This document shows positions 1 through 5,121 of a stretch of 5,121 nt of DNA, one piece after another. The notes under the pieces were generated by a model. The model had not been told where the DNA came from and ran no database searches. It saw only the letters and a list, made by a program, of their open reading frames with translations. The position numbers and the translations under genes were made by a program. The stretch's first letter is position 1. Each line of letters begins with the position of its first letter. Origin of the DNA: Nitrospinota bacterium (GTDB lineage Bacteria; JAUXIQ01); assembly GCA_030620925.1 (NCBI GenBank), contig JAUXIQ010000178.1:1-5121 (forward strand), written 5' to 3'.

Positions 1-280
1 CTAACGTATAGGGAGGGTCGATCGCTTCACCTTTCATGCGAGCTTCCATTATCGTCGCCAGGTCGGGAATGCCTGATTCCTCGAATTTTGTTGACAGCCC
101 AACGTCGCGGTTGTCGAACCGAATGACGAAATGTCCCCTATCGACGAGCTGTCCGCAGAACTCTTCATCCCAGACGATCATTTGGAGAGCAAATCCAGCA
201 ATCAAAAGTAACGGTCGGGCTGAAGGGTCTCCGAAAGTGTCATATTCAATCTGTATTCCGTTGGCTTTTACATTTGGCAT
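1..280 (-). CDS. alpha/beta-hydrolase fold protein, N-terminal part (cut by window edge)
   Basis: Only the first 93 codons are present; the gene continues past the left edge. The start is the ATG at 278-280, preceded 8 nt upstream by a perfect AGGAGG (289-294), so the start is well supported. The N-terminus reads MPNVKANGIQIEYDTFGDP, followed by a hydrophobic strand PLLLIAGF (residues 23-30) where alpha/beta hydrolases carry the oxyanion-hole loop. Next comes FVIRFDNRDVGLST (51-64), a very characteristic second strand and turn of this hydrolase group. The nucleophile elbow and the catalytic Asp and His lie outside the window, so activity cannot be judged. No signal peptide is seen, so the protein is probably cytoplasmic. 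It is the last visible gene of the minus-strand unit, 71 nt after the acyl-CoA synthetase stop. The substrate is unknown; an ester or thioester linked to acyl metabolism is an inference from context. Confidence 0.85.
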   Translation of the reverse strand, partial: MPNVKANGIQIEYDTFGDPSARPLLLIAGFALQMIVWDEEFCGQLVDRGHFVIRFDNRDVGLSTKFEESGIPDLATIMEARMKGEAIDPPYTL

Positions 281-351
281 AATCTTTTCCTCCTCGTTTG
301 AAGTGTTTCAGTTCCTCCGGGTCTTCTGTTTCTGTAATCCTGTGAACAATT

Positions 352-1893
352 TTAATAACTGGTTCCATATTTTTCACGGAGCGCTTTCCTGAGGATTTTA
401 CCGGTCGGGTTTTTAGGCAGCTCTTCTTGAACGAACAGGACGCTCCGGGGCTTCTTGTAGCCCGCCAGGTTGGCCCTGCACAACTCGATTATCTCTTCTT
501 CCGTTGCGGCCGAACCTTCTTTCAGCTTGATCACGGCCCTCACCGATTCGCCCCATGCTTGGTCGGGATAACCGATAACCGCCGCCTCCATCACCGAAGG
601 ATGCCGGTATATTACCTCCTCCACCTCCCTGGGGTAGATATTCTCCCCGCCGCTTAAAATCATGTCTTTCTGCCGGTCGGTGATAAAAATGTAGCCATCC
701 TCGTCCACCCAGGCCATATCCCCGGTATGCAGCCACCCGTTTACGATGGTTTCCGCCGTGGCTTCGGGCTGGTTCCAGTAGCCTTTCATTACGCTGTCAG
801 ACCGCACCACTATCTCTCCCATCTGACCGTCCGGTTTTACGTCGCTTCCTTTTTCGTCCACCACGCGCGCCTTTACGTTCATCATCTCTTTTCCGCAGGA
901 AGAAAGGCGCCGCACGAGCTTCTCCGGCCCCTGGATGATGTGCTCCTCCGGCTTAAGGGCGGTAATGGGGCCCGTGCTTTCCGTGAGGCCGTAAGACTGA
1001 TAAAACAGATTCCCAAACCGCTCGATGCCCTCGCGCAGAAGCTCCACCGGCATGGGCGATGTGCCGTAAGCGATCTGTCTCAGGGAGCTTGTATCATACT
1101 TATCGATTTCGGGTTGACGCAGCAGGAAATTGAACATCGTAGGCGCAAAGATGGTGACGCTTATCTTTTCCTTCTCTATGATGCTCAATGCGTGTTGGGG
1201 ATCGCATTTCTTCATTAGGTGAACGGTGGCGCCGCAGCTCAACAGGGTCAATACCGTGCAGCACCCGACGTGGAAGAGGGGGAGGTTGAACAACGATACG
1301 TCGTCGGACGAGTAGTTTCTGCTCCGGGCGAGGCTGAAGAACGTGGATATGGCGTTCTTATGGGTTATCATGACCCCTTTGGGGGAACCCGTGGTGCCGC
1401 TGGTGTAAATGAACCACGCCGTGTCGTCTTGGGTCTGGGTCGTATCCGGTTTGTGCAGTGGAAATCGGGCTGAGAAGTTCTCATAATCGATCATGCCCAG
1501 GGGGGGTTTACCTATGTAGAGGAAGTGCTCGACGTCCGGAATATCGCTGCGCAAACTTTCAGCGCGGTCCGCATAGTCGTCCAGAACGATCAGTACCCTG
1601 GCGCCCGAGTCGTTTATGATAGACGCCATTTCACGTTCGGCAAGCCTGTAGTTGACCGGCACGAGGATCATCCCCGCGCAAGGCGCGGCGAGGTATAGCT
1701 CGACGTATTGGTGGCAGTTCTCGCCGAGAACAGCGATCCTGTCGCCGGGGCGGGCAATGGAAAGCAAAGCGTTTGCGGCCCTGTAAACCCGGTCTTTAAG
1801 TTGTGAAAACGTTATCCGGTTCCCCTCAAAACAGACTGCTTCTTTAGCGGGATAACGTCCGGCATTCAGATCGATCACATCGCCAAGCAGCAT
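352..1893 (-). CDS. AMP-forming acyl-CoA synthetase (FadD-like, ANL superfamily)
   Basis: A complete 513-residue protein of usual length for class I acyl-CoA ligases. Expected reaction: carboxylate + ATP gives acyl-AMP, then acyl-CoA. Core motifs are present in order: P-loop A3 YTSGTTGSPKG (163-173), LPLFHVG (204-210), A5 YGLTES (301-306), A7 HTGD (389-392), then the A8 hinge DRQKD (406-410, hinge residue probably Lys409) leading into MILSGGENIYP (411-421). The C-terminal A10 motif PKNPTGK ends in the catalytic lysine Lys499. Nothing essential is missing and there is no targeting signal, so it is probably cytoplasmic. The ATG at 1891-1893 follows a G-tract (1901-1905) 7 nt upstream, a non-canonical Shine-Dalgarno that also lies in a small hairpin. 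The N-terminus MLLGDVIDLNAGRYP fits the family and supports this start. The gene lies 37 nt after the deacetylase-like gene, probably in one operon. Chain-length specificity cannot be read from sequence; long- or medium-chain fatty acids are likeliest, an aromatic acid is possible. Confidence 0.96.
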   Translation of the reverse strand: MLLGDVIDLNAGRYPAKEAVCFEGNRITFSQLKDRVYRAANALLSIARPGDRIAVLGENCHQYVELYLAAPCAGMILVPVNYRLAEREMASIINDSGARVLIVLDDYADRAESLRSDIPDVEHFLYIGKPPLGMIDYENFSARFPLHKPDTTQTQDDTAWFIYTSGTTGSPKGVMITHKNAISTFFSLARSRNYSSDDVSLFNLPLFHVGCCTVLTLLSCGATVHLMKKCDPQHALSIIEKEKISVTIFAPTMFNFLLRQPEIDKYDTSSLRQIAYGTSPMPVELLREGIERFGNLFYQSYGLTESTGPITALKPEEHIIQGPEKLVRRLSSCGKEMMNVKARVVDEKGSDVKPDGQMGEIVVRSDSVMKGYWNQPEATAETIVNGWLHTGDMAWVDEDGYIFITDRQKDMILSGGENIYPREVEEVIYRHPSVMEAAVIGYPDQAWGESVRAVIKLKEGSAATEEEIIELCRANLAGYKKPRSVLFVQEELPKNPTGKILRKALREKYGTSY

Positions 1894-1901
1894 ATTTCTT
1901 C

Positions 1902-1917
1902 CCCCGCCTTGCCGGGG
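1902..1917 (-). promoter_or_regulatory. possible hairpin over the acyl-CoA synthetase ribosome binding site
   Basis: In the 37-nt spacer before the acyl-CoA synthetase gene, CCCCG (1902-1906) and CGGGG (1913-1917) are perfectly complementary around a 6-nt loop. In the minus-strand mRNA the GGGG side overlaps the only Shine-Dalgarno-like G-tract. This could lower initiation or make it depend on ribosomes finishing the upstream gene. The stem is short and the region is GC-rich, so chance is a real alternative. Confidence 0.3.
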
Positions 1918-1930
1918 AGCGGCCCCCGCG

Positions 1931-3061
1931 CTACAGCTTCCAGAACCGGCTCTGGGCCTCTCGAACTTCCTGGAGGGCCCGCTCCGTATCCAGAGACACC
2001 TCTCTGGAGGGCCTCAGCCCGGCGACGGATTCGGCCGCCGGGTCTTCTATGGCCGACTTGACTCCGCTCAGCTCCTCGATTACGGCCAGGCCGCAGTAGG
2101 GAGCGTAACTCTCGCTGTAGCCGCCTTCGTGCACCATGACCAGCCGCCCTCCGCAGAGCTCTTCCGCCGCCTGGAGCATCAGGCGGGTCATCCTGCGGAA
2201 CCCGTCGGCGGAGACCACCATTCGCCCCATAGGGTCTGACCGGCTGGGGTCCAGCCCCGAGGAAACCATCAGCAGGTCGGGCTGGTGCTGCCTGGCTATG
2301 GGAACCACTATCTGCTCGAAGGCGGTCGCGTAGCCCATGTCGCCTGTACCCGCGGGCAGAGGCAGGTTTACGGTGAATCCCTCGCCGGGGCCTTCGCCCG
2401 TTTCTTCCACCGTCCCCGAGTCGAAAGGATAGAGTCCCTCCTGGTGCAGCGATATGAACACTACCGAGGGGTCGGAATAGAAGGCCGCCTGTGTTCCGTT
2501 GCCGTGGTGTACGTCCCAGTCAACGATGAGGATACGGTCGACGTTGTGGACGGCTTTGGCGTGTTTGGCGGCGACGGCGACGTTATTGAAGATGCAAAAA
2601 CCCATGCCCTTGTCGGCCACGGCGTGGTGACCCGGGGGACGCAAGAGGGCGTAGATGTTCCGGGTCCGGCCCTGCAGTGTGGCGTCCACGGCCGCCATGG
2701 CGCCCCCCGCCGCCAGTAGGGCGATCTCAAAGGAGCCCTCGCCCATCAGGGCGGCTTCGCCGGCGTCGCCGCCGCCCTGGACGACGCTGATCTCAAGAAC
2801 CCGCCGGATATAGTCCGCCGTGTGGTAGCGCTCTATATCCGGGATTTCAGCAGGGTAGGGGGACACCTCCAGAAGATGCTGCGCCAGGCCCGATTTATCC
2901 ACCAGTTCTTTGATACGGCTCACCCGCCGGGGGCTTTCGACGTGTGGGTCCTGGTCATCGTAAGGGTATGGCCGGGGGGGCCAGCCAATCATGGCGACCC
3001 CCGGATCGTGTTTCAGGTAAGCGGGATGGAAGACAAAGCCGGTGCGGGGGTTATCCACCAT
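1931..3061 (-). CDS. zinc-dependent histone-deacetylase-family amidohydrolase (HDAH/AcuC-like)
   Basis: A complete 376-residue protein of normal length for bacterial deacetylase-family enzymes. By analogy with HDAC8 the active site is intact: the His pair in RPPGHHA is H145/H146, the zinc ligands are D183 and H185 in DWDVHHGNGT (181-190) and D271 in SSGLD, and the catalytic Tyr is Y315 in HEGGYS. GFCIFNN (154-160) and ISLHQ (203-207) are further hallmarks. As I recall it, the C-terminal stretch CGLAVIEELSGVKS resembles the class II HDAC-like amidohydrolase of strain FB188 more than class I AcuC; I could not align them. Expected chemistry is hydrolysis of an amide-linked acyl group from lysine, a polyamine or a related amine; the substrate is not determined by sequence. 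The ATG at 3059-3061 is preceded 9 nt upstream by GGAGG (3071-3075). It is the first visible gene of the minus-strand unit, which suggests, without proof, a role in acyl-CoA metabolism or in deacylating a metabolic enzyme. Confidence 0.95.
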   Translation of the reverse strand: MVDNPRTGFVFHPAYLKHDPGVAMIGWPPRPYPYDDQDPHVESPRRVSRIKELVDKSGLAQHLLEVSPYPAEIPDIERYHTADYIRRVLEISVVQGGGDAGEAALMGEGSFEIALLAAGGAMAAVDATLQGRTRNIYALLRPPGHHAVADKGMGFCIFNNVAVAAKHAKAVHNVDRILIVDWDVHHGNGTQAAFYSDPSVVFISLHQEGLYPFDSGTVEETGEGPGEGFTVNLPLPAGTGDMGYATAFEQIVVPIARQHQPDLLMVSSGLDPSRSDPMGRMVVSADGFRRMTRLMLQAAEELCGGRLVMVHEGGYSESYAPYCGLAVIEELSGVKSAIEDPAAESVAGLRPSREVSLDTERALQEVREAQSRFWKL

Positions 3062-3441
3062 GATCGATGACCTCCCTCTGCGAATTTATTATGGTCTCAG
3101 CCGTGAACCGCGGTTAACCCCCCCCATCTTGAGGGGGCATTGTTTGCATACTCAAGCGTATGACGACAATTCTAACGGGTGCCAGAGGGGCTTAGCCCGG
3201 ACCGGCCTTTCGTCTATTGCGGCAGACCCCGGCGTTCCATCCGAACCGGAGTTTCCAAAGGATATCGTCGCCCCACCCGCATTAATTGTACCGATGATTT
3301 CTGCAATAAGCCCATATCCTACCATAAAAACCTGACTGATTGAGGAAGGGGGTGATTATTGATTCACTCAAAAGGAAGGTAAAATTTTCAGTTATTCTGG
3401 TAAATTCTTGCAGTTTCTTTCAATTCGCTGTAAATTTATGG

Positions 3442-3469
3442 TTAACATAATTAACATAGTTAATATAAT
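3442..3469 (+). promoter_or_regulatory. second sigma70-like promoter candidate (upstream of the main one)
   Basis: TTAACA (3442-3447, five of six matches to the -35 consensus) lies 16 nt before TATAAT (3464-3469, a perfect -10). It sits inside the tandem 9-mer, which by itself generates TTAACA and TATAAT-like words, so the match may be partly a by-product of the repeat. If used, it would start transcription near 3476 and give a leader of about 168 nt before the thiolase gene. Confidence 0.4.
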
Positions 3470-3479
3470 GGTAATATAG
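3442..3479. repeat. tandem 9-bp repeat TTAACATAR in the thiolase promoter region
   Basis: Three back-to-back 9-mers are visible: TTAACATAA (3442-3450), TTAACATAG (3451-3459) and TTAATATAA (3460-3468). After a 2-nt offset a degenerate fourth, GTAATATAG, follows (3471-3479). The array begins just after TTATG (3436-3440), so the first unit also forms the imperfect palindrome TTATG-GTTAA-CATAA. It ends 3 bp before the -35 box of the strongest promoter. It could be binding sites for a regulator, an UP-like or nucleoid-protein site, or simply AT-rich promoter sequence. The repeat is seen directly; any function is inferred. Confidence 0.55.
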
Positions 3480-3482
3480 AGG

Positions 3483-3511
3483 TTGATATGGGTGATGGGT
3501 ATATGTATAAT
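3483..3511 (+). promoter_or_regulatory. probable sigma70 promoter for the thiolase gene
   Basis: TTGATA (3483-3488) and TATAAT (3506-3511) are separated by exactly 17 nt, giving five of six and six of six matches to consensus. The predicted start is near 3518, leaving a leader of about 125 nt to the ATG at 3644. A small inverted repeat GTGC-CTC-GCAC (3517-3527) falls right at the predicted start and could be a weak 5' hairpin or an operator half-site pair. Confidence 0.65.
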
Positions 3512-3643
3512 TAATTGTGCCTCGCACGGGTTAGAGGTGGGCAAGGAGGAAGGTTTCAGTTTTAGGTACAATATTATGGCGAGGATAGGGATTCAACCCG
3601 GAATTTATTAAAGGACGGTATCAATTGAGGAAGGAGTCGCGAG

Positions 3644-4849
3644 ATGACAAAAGGCATCAAGGATAAGGTAGTTATTCTGGGCATGGGCTGTTCCAAGTTC
3701 GGTGAGCGTTGGGAAGCTGGCTCAGAAGATCTTCTGGTAGAGGCGTTCGTGGAATGTATCGAAGACGCGGGAATCGACAAGAAGGAGCTCGAGGCCTGCT
3801 ATTACGGATGCCAGATCGATGAAGTTAACGTGGGCAAAGGGGCCAACCCCTGCGCCACCACGCTCAAGTTACCCTATATCCCCGTGACCAGGGTGGAGAA
3901 CTACTGCGCCACCGCCACCGAAGCCTTCAGGGCTGCGGCATACGCGGTAGCCTCCGGAGCCTACGATATCGCTCTGGCTATAGGCGTGGAAAAATTGAAA
4001 GATACCGGCTACGGGGGGCTCCCCGGCGGTAACGGCGGCGGTCAGATGTCGGTTAATATCGGCTTTGACGGCACGGCCCCCGGGATGTTCGCCCAGTTAG
4101 CCACCGGCTACTCAAATAAGTACGATATACCCATGGATAAGCTGAAGGAAGCCATGGCCCACATTTCCTGGAAGAGCCATAAAAACGGCGCCATGAATCC
4201 CAGGGCGCATCTCCGCAAAGAAGTGAGCATGGAACAGATACTGAAAGCTCCCATGATCGCTTATCCGTTGGGCCTGTTCGACTGCTGCGGCGTGAGCGAC
4301 GGTGCCGCCGCCGCTATTATCACCACCCCGGAAATAGCTAAAAAACTGAAGCCGAACGATGATATCGTCAAAGTCAAGGCGCTCCAGATTGCAGTCAGCT
4401 CCGGTGAGGAAGCGTTATACAACACCTGGGACGGAGCGCATATAGAGACAGTCAAACGAGCCGCTGCCTCAGCCTACCAGGAAGCGGGCATAAAAAATCC
4501 CCGTGAAGAGATCAGCATGATGGAAGTGCACGACTGCTTCTCCATCACCGAGCTCTGTGTCTATGAAGACCTGGGGATTTCCCCCAGGGGTGAGGCCGTA
4601 GACGACATCATGAACGGGTTCTACGATCTGGACGGCCAGATACCCTGCCAGAGCGACGGCGGGTTGAAATGCTTCGGCCATCCCATAGGGGCTTCAGGGT
4701 TGAGGATGATCTACGAAGTCTACAACCAGCTTCTCGGAAGATTGCCCGCAGAAAGGCAGATCAAAGACCCCGTCAAGGGATTGACTCATAACCTGGGCGG
4801 TTCACCCAGCCAGAATGTCAGCAGCATAGCCATTCTGGGCAAAGATTAA
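3644..4849 (+). CDS. thiolase-superfamily protein, SCP2-thiolase-like acetyl-CoA acyltransferase
   Basis: A complete 401-residue protein of normal length for a thiolase domain, with no fused SCP2 sterol-carrier domain. Expected chemistry is thiolytic cleavage of 3-ketoacyl-CoA or the reverse Claisen condensation. The nucleophile is probably Cys88 in ENYCATATEAF. His296 lies in MEVHDCF and His346 in CFGHPIGASG. The usual C-terminal CxG cysteine is missing: the last motif reads NLGGSPSQN (383-391). In SCP2-type thiolases an HDCF motif replaces NEAF and its cysteine can take that role, so Cys298 is the likely second cysteine. The ATG at 3644-3646 follows AAGGAG (3631-3636) 7 nt upstream. It stands alone between its promoter region and a strong terminator, with no DUF35 partner gene in view, although archaeal-type relatives often have one. 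Direction (beta-oxidation or synthesis) and substrate length are unknown. A nonthiolytic lipid-transfer-type role is a less likely alternative. Confidence 0.93.
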   Translation: MTKGIKDKVVILGMGCSKFGERWEAGSEDLLVEAFVECIEDAGIDKKELEACYYGCQIDEVNVGKGANPCATTLKLPYIPVTRVENYCATATEAFRAAAYAVASGAYDIALAIGVEKLKDTGYGGLPGGNGGGQMSVNIGFDGTAPGMFAQLATGYSNKYDIPMDKLKEAMAHISWKSHKNGAMNPRAHLRKEVSMEQILKAPMIAYPLGLFDCCGVSDGAAAAIITTPEIAKKLKPNDDIVKVKALQIAVSSGEEALYNTWDGAHIETVKRAAASAYQEAGIKNPREEISMMEVHDCFSITELCVYEDLGISPRGEAVDDIMNGFYDLDGQIPCQSDGGLKCFGHPIGASGLRMIYEVYNQLLGRLPAERQIKDPVKGLTHNLGGSPSQNVSSIAILGKD

Positions 4850-4862
4850 CGAAAGTCGTAGA

Positions 4863-4887
4863 GTCGGTTCCTTTTCAGGGAATCGAC
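4863..4887 (+). other. small hairpin between the thiolase stop and the terminator
   Basis: GTCGGTTCC (4863-4871) can pair with GGAATCGAC (4879-4887) over nine positions, one of them a G-U wobble, around a 7-nt loop. It begins 13 nt after the stop codon and has no T-tract, so it is not itself a terminator. It may protect the mRNA 3' end together with the stronger hairpin downstream. Confidence 0.4.
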
Positions 4888-4900
4888 CCGGAGAAAAATA

Positions 4901-4939
4901 CGAAGCCCCGTTCTTCGGAACGGGGCTTCGTCTTTTTTT
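4901..4939 (+). terminator. strong intrinsic terminator of the thiolase gene
   Basis: CGAAGCCCCGTTC (4901-4913) and its exact complement GAACGGGGCTTCG (4918-4930) form a perfect 13-bp stem. The loop is TTCG closed by C and G, the unusually stable cUUCGg tetraloop. TCTTTTTTT (4931-4939) follows directly. An A-rich stretch on the other side (4893-4900) would give a shorter T-tract on the minus strand, so it could also stop transcription arriving from the right. Confidence 0.95.
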
Positions 4940-4999
4940 GGATAAAAGCTGATTATCGCCTGCTCGAGCAAGCCCACGTTCTTAATCATGGACAATTAC

Positions 5000-5104
5000 C
5001 CCGCCATACGCGGGACGCCCCTACGAGAAATTGCTGGGGACGTTGGGGGGTTGTAGGGGCGTATTGCATACGCCCAATAGGGCGGGTTATAAACCCGCCC
5101 CTAC
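5000..5104. repeat. compound palindromic intergenic repeat with GTAGGGGCG ends
   Basis: GTAGGGGCG occurs on the plus strand at 5053-5061; its complement CGCCCCTAC occurs at 5016-5024 and 5096-5104. The right unit is built as GTAG (5053-5056), a perfect hairpin GGGCGTAT-TGC-ATACGCCC (5057-5075), the linker AATA, a perfect hairpin GGGCGGGTT-ATA-AACCCGCCC (5080-5100), then CTAC (5101-5104). The left unit reads from the other strand and includes CCCGC-CATAC-GCGGG (5000-5014). No coding frame is apparent. This is the style of dispersed MITE-like or REP-like intergenic repeats; copy number cannot be judged from one window, and the element may extend past the right edge. Confidence 0.75.
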
Positions 5105-5121
5105 GTTGTGTCTTTGTGGTC

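Larger units (their letters stand above)
3062..3643. other. 582-bp divergent intergenic region
   Basis: This lies between the divergent deacetylase and thiolase starts. The left part (about 3062-3330) is GC-richer. It holds the deacetylase Shine-Dalgarno, the overlapping palindromes AACCGCGGTT (3106-3115) and GGTTAACC (3112-3119), a C-tract hairpin (3121-3125 with 3133-3137) and an inverted repeat CATAC-N6-GTATG (3147-3162). It also has a weak minus-strand 57-codon open frame (3152-3325) that I do not recognise. The right part (about 3355-3520) is AT-rich and carries the thiolase promoter candidates and a tandem 9-mer. Several Shine-Dalgarno-like purine tracts (3342-3350, 3372-3379, 3543-3550) have no convincing gene behind them. 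No tRNA or known riboswitch was recognised. No minus-strand promoter is convincing. Confidence 0.8.

Noticed and set aside
36-392. Plus-strand open frame of 118 codons at the left edge
   Set aside because: It is antisense to the alpha/beta hydrolase, whose minus-strand translation has clear family features and a perfect Shine-Dalgarno.
727-1473. Long plus-strand open frames opposite the acyl-CoA synthetase
   Set aside because: The minus strand carries every ligase motif in order; these frames are antisense by-products of GC-rich coding DNA and show no recognisable domains.
2285-2719. 144-codon plus-strand open frame
   Set aside because: Antisense to the active-site region of the deacetylase-like gene, with no family resemblance.
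3042-3335. 97-codon plus-strand frame starting inside the deacetylase gene
   Set aside because: It begins within the opposite gene, has no suitable ribosome binding site, and its translation is Pro/Ser-rich low-information sequence.
3576-3611. 11-codon plus-strand frame beginning MARIGIQ in the thiolase leader
   Set aside because: The nearest Shine-Dalgarno-like tract is about 26 nt upstream, too far, and the peptide shows no attenuator-type codon run.
3518-3643. Riboswitch in the thiolase leader
   Set aside because: Apart from a 4-bp hairpin at the predicted start, I see no conserved core or terminator/anti-terminator pair.
4961-4970. Perfect 10-bp palindrome TGCTCGAGCA
   Set aside because: It is short, contains a common 6-bp palindrome, lies after the terminator, and nothing nearby suggests a function.
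5000-5104. CRISPR array
   Set aside because: The repeats are inverted rather than regularly spaced direct repeats, and there are no unique spacers of constant length.

Overview
The window is bacterial, with short spacers, Shine-Dalgarno sites, sigma70-like promoter boxes and an intrinsic terminator. It carries a lipid/acyl-CoA metabolism locus. Two transcription units diverge from a 582-bp intergenic region. The mix of a FadD-like acyl-CoA ligase, an SCP2-type thiolase and a MPNVKANGI-type alpha/beta hydrolase, with moderately high GC genes and GTAGGGGC-type palindromic intergenic repeats, is what I would expect from Desulfobacterota or Chloroflexota (Dehalococcoidia-like) genomes. That placement is an impression, not a demonstrated assignment.

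Minus-strand unit, read right to left: a zinc-dependent histone-deacetylase-like amidohydrolase (1931-3061), then 37 nt later an AMP-forming acyl-CoA synthetase (352-1893), then 71 nt later an alpha/beta hydrolase (start codon at 280) that runs off the left edge. No terminator is visible between them, so they are probably co-transcribed. Both complete enzymes retain the catalytic residues I can check.

Divergent region (3062-3643): the half next to the deacetylase gene is GC-richer, with small palindromes and a C-tract hairpin. The half next to the thiolase gene is AT-rich. It holds a near-consensus sigma70 promoter on the plus strand (TTGATA, 17 nt, TATAAT), a second promoter-like pair, and a tandem 9-bp repeat of the type TTAACATAR. 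I find no convincing promoter for the minus-strand unit.

Plus-strand unit: one thiolase-superfamily gene (3644-4849), closed by a strong, potentially bidirectional intrinsic terminator (4901-4939). To its right is noncoding DNA with a compound palindromic repeat (about 5000-5104).

Working model: the ligase activates a fatty or other carboxylic acid to its CoA thioester and the thiolase cleaves or condenses beta-ketoacyl-CoA. The deacetylase-like protein may remove acyl groups from proteins, possibly from the catalytic lysine of the ligase encoded next to it. That pairing is the most interesting idea here. Nothing in the window is clearly an undescribed system; the repeat and the promoter-region repeat are the main structures the genes do not explain.
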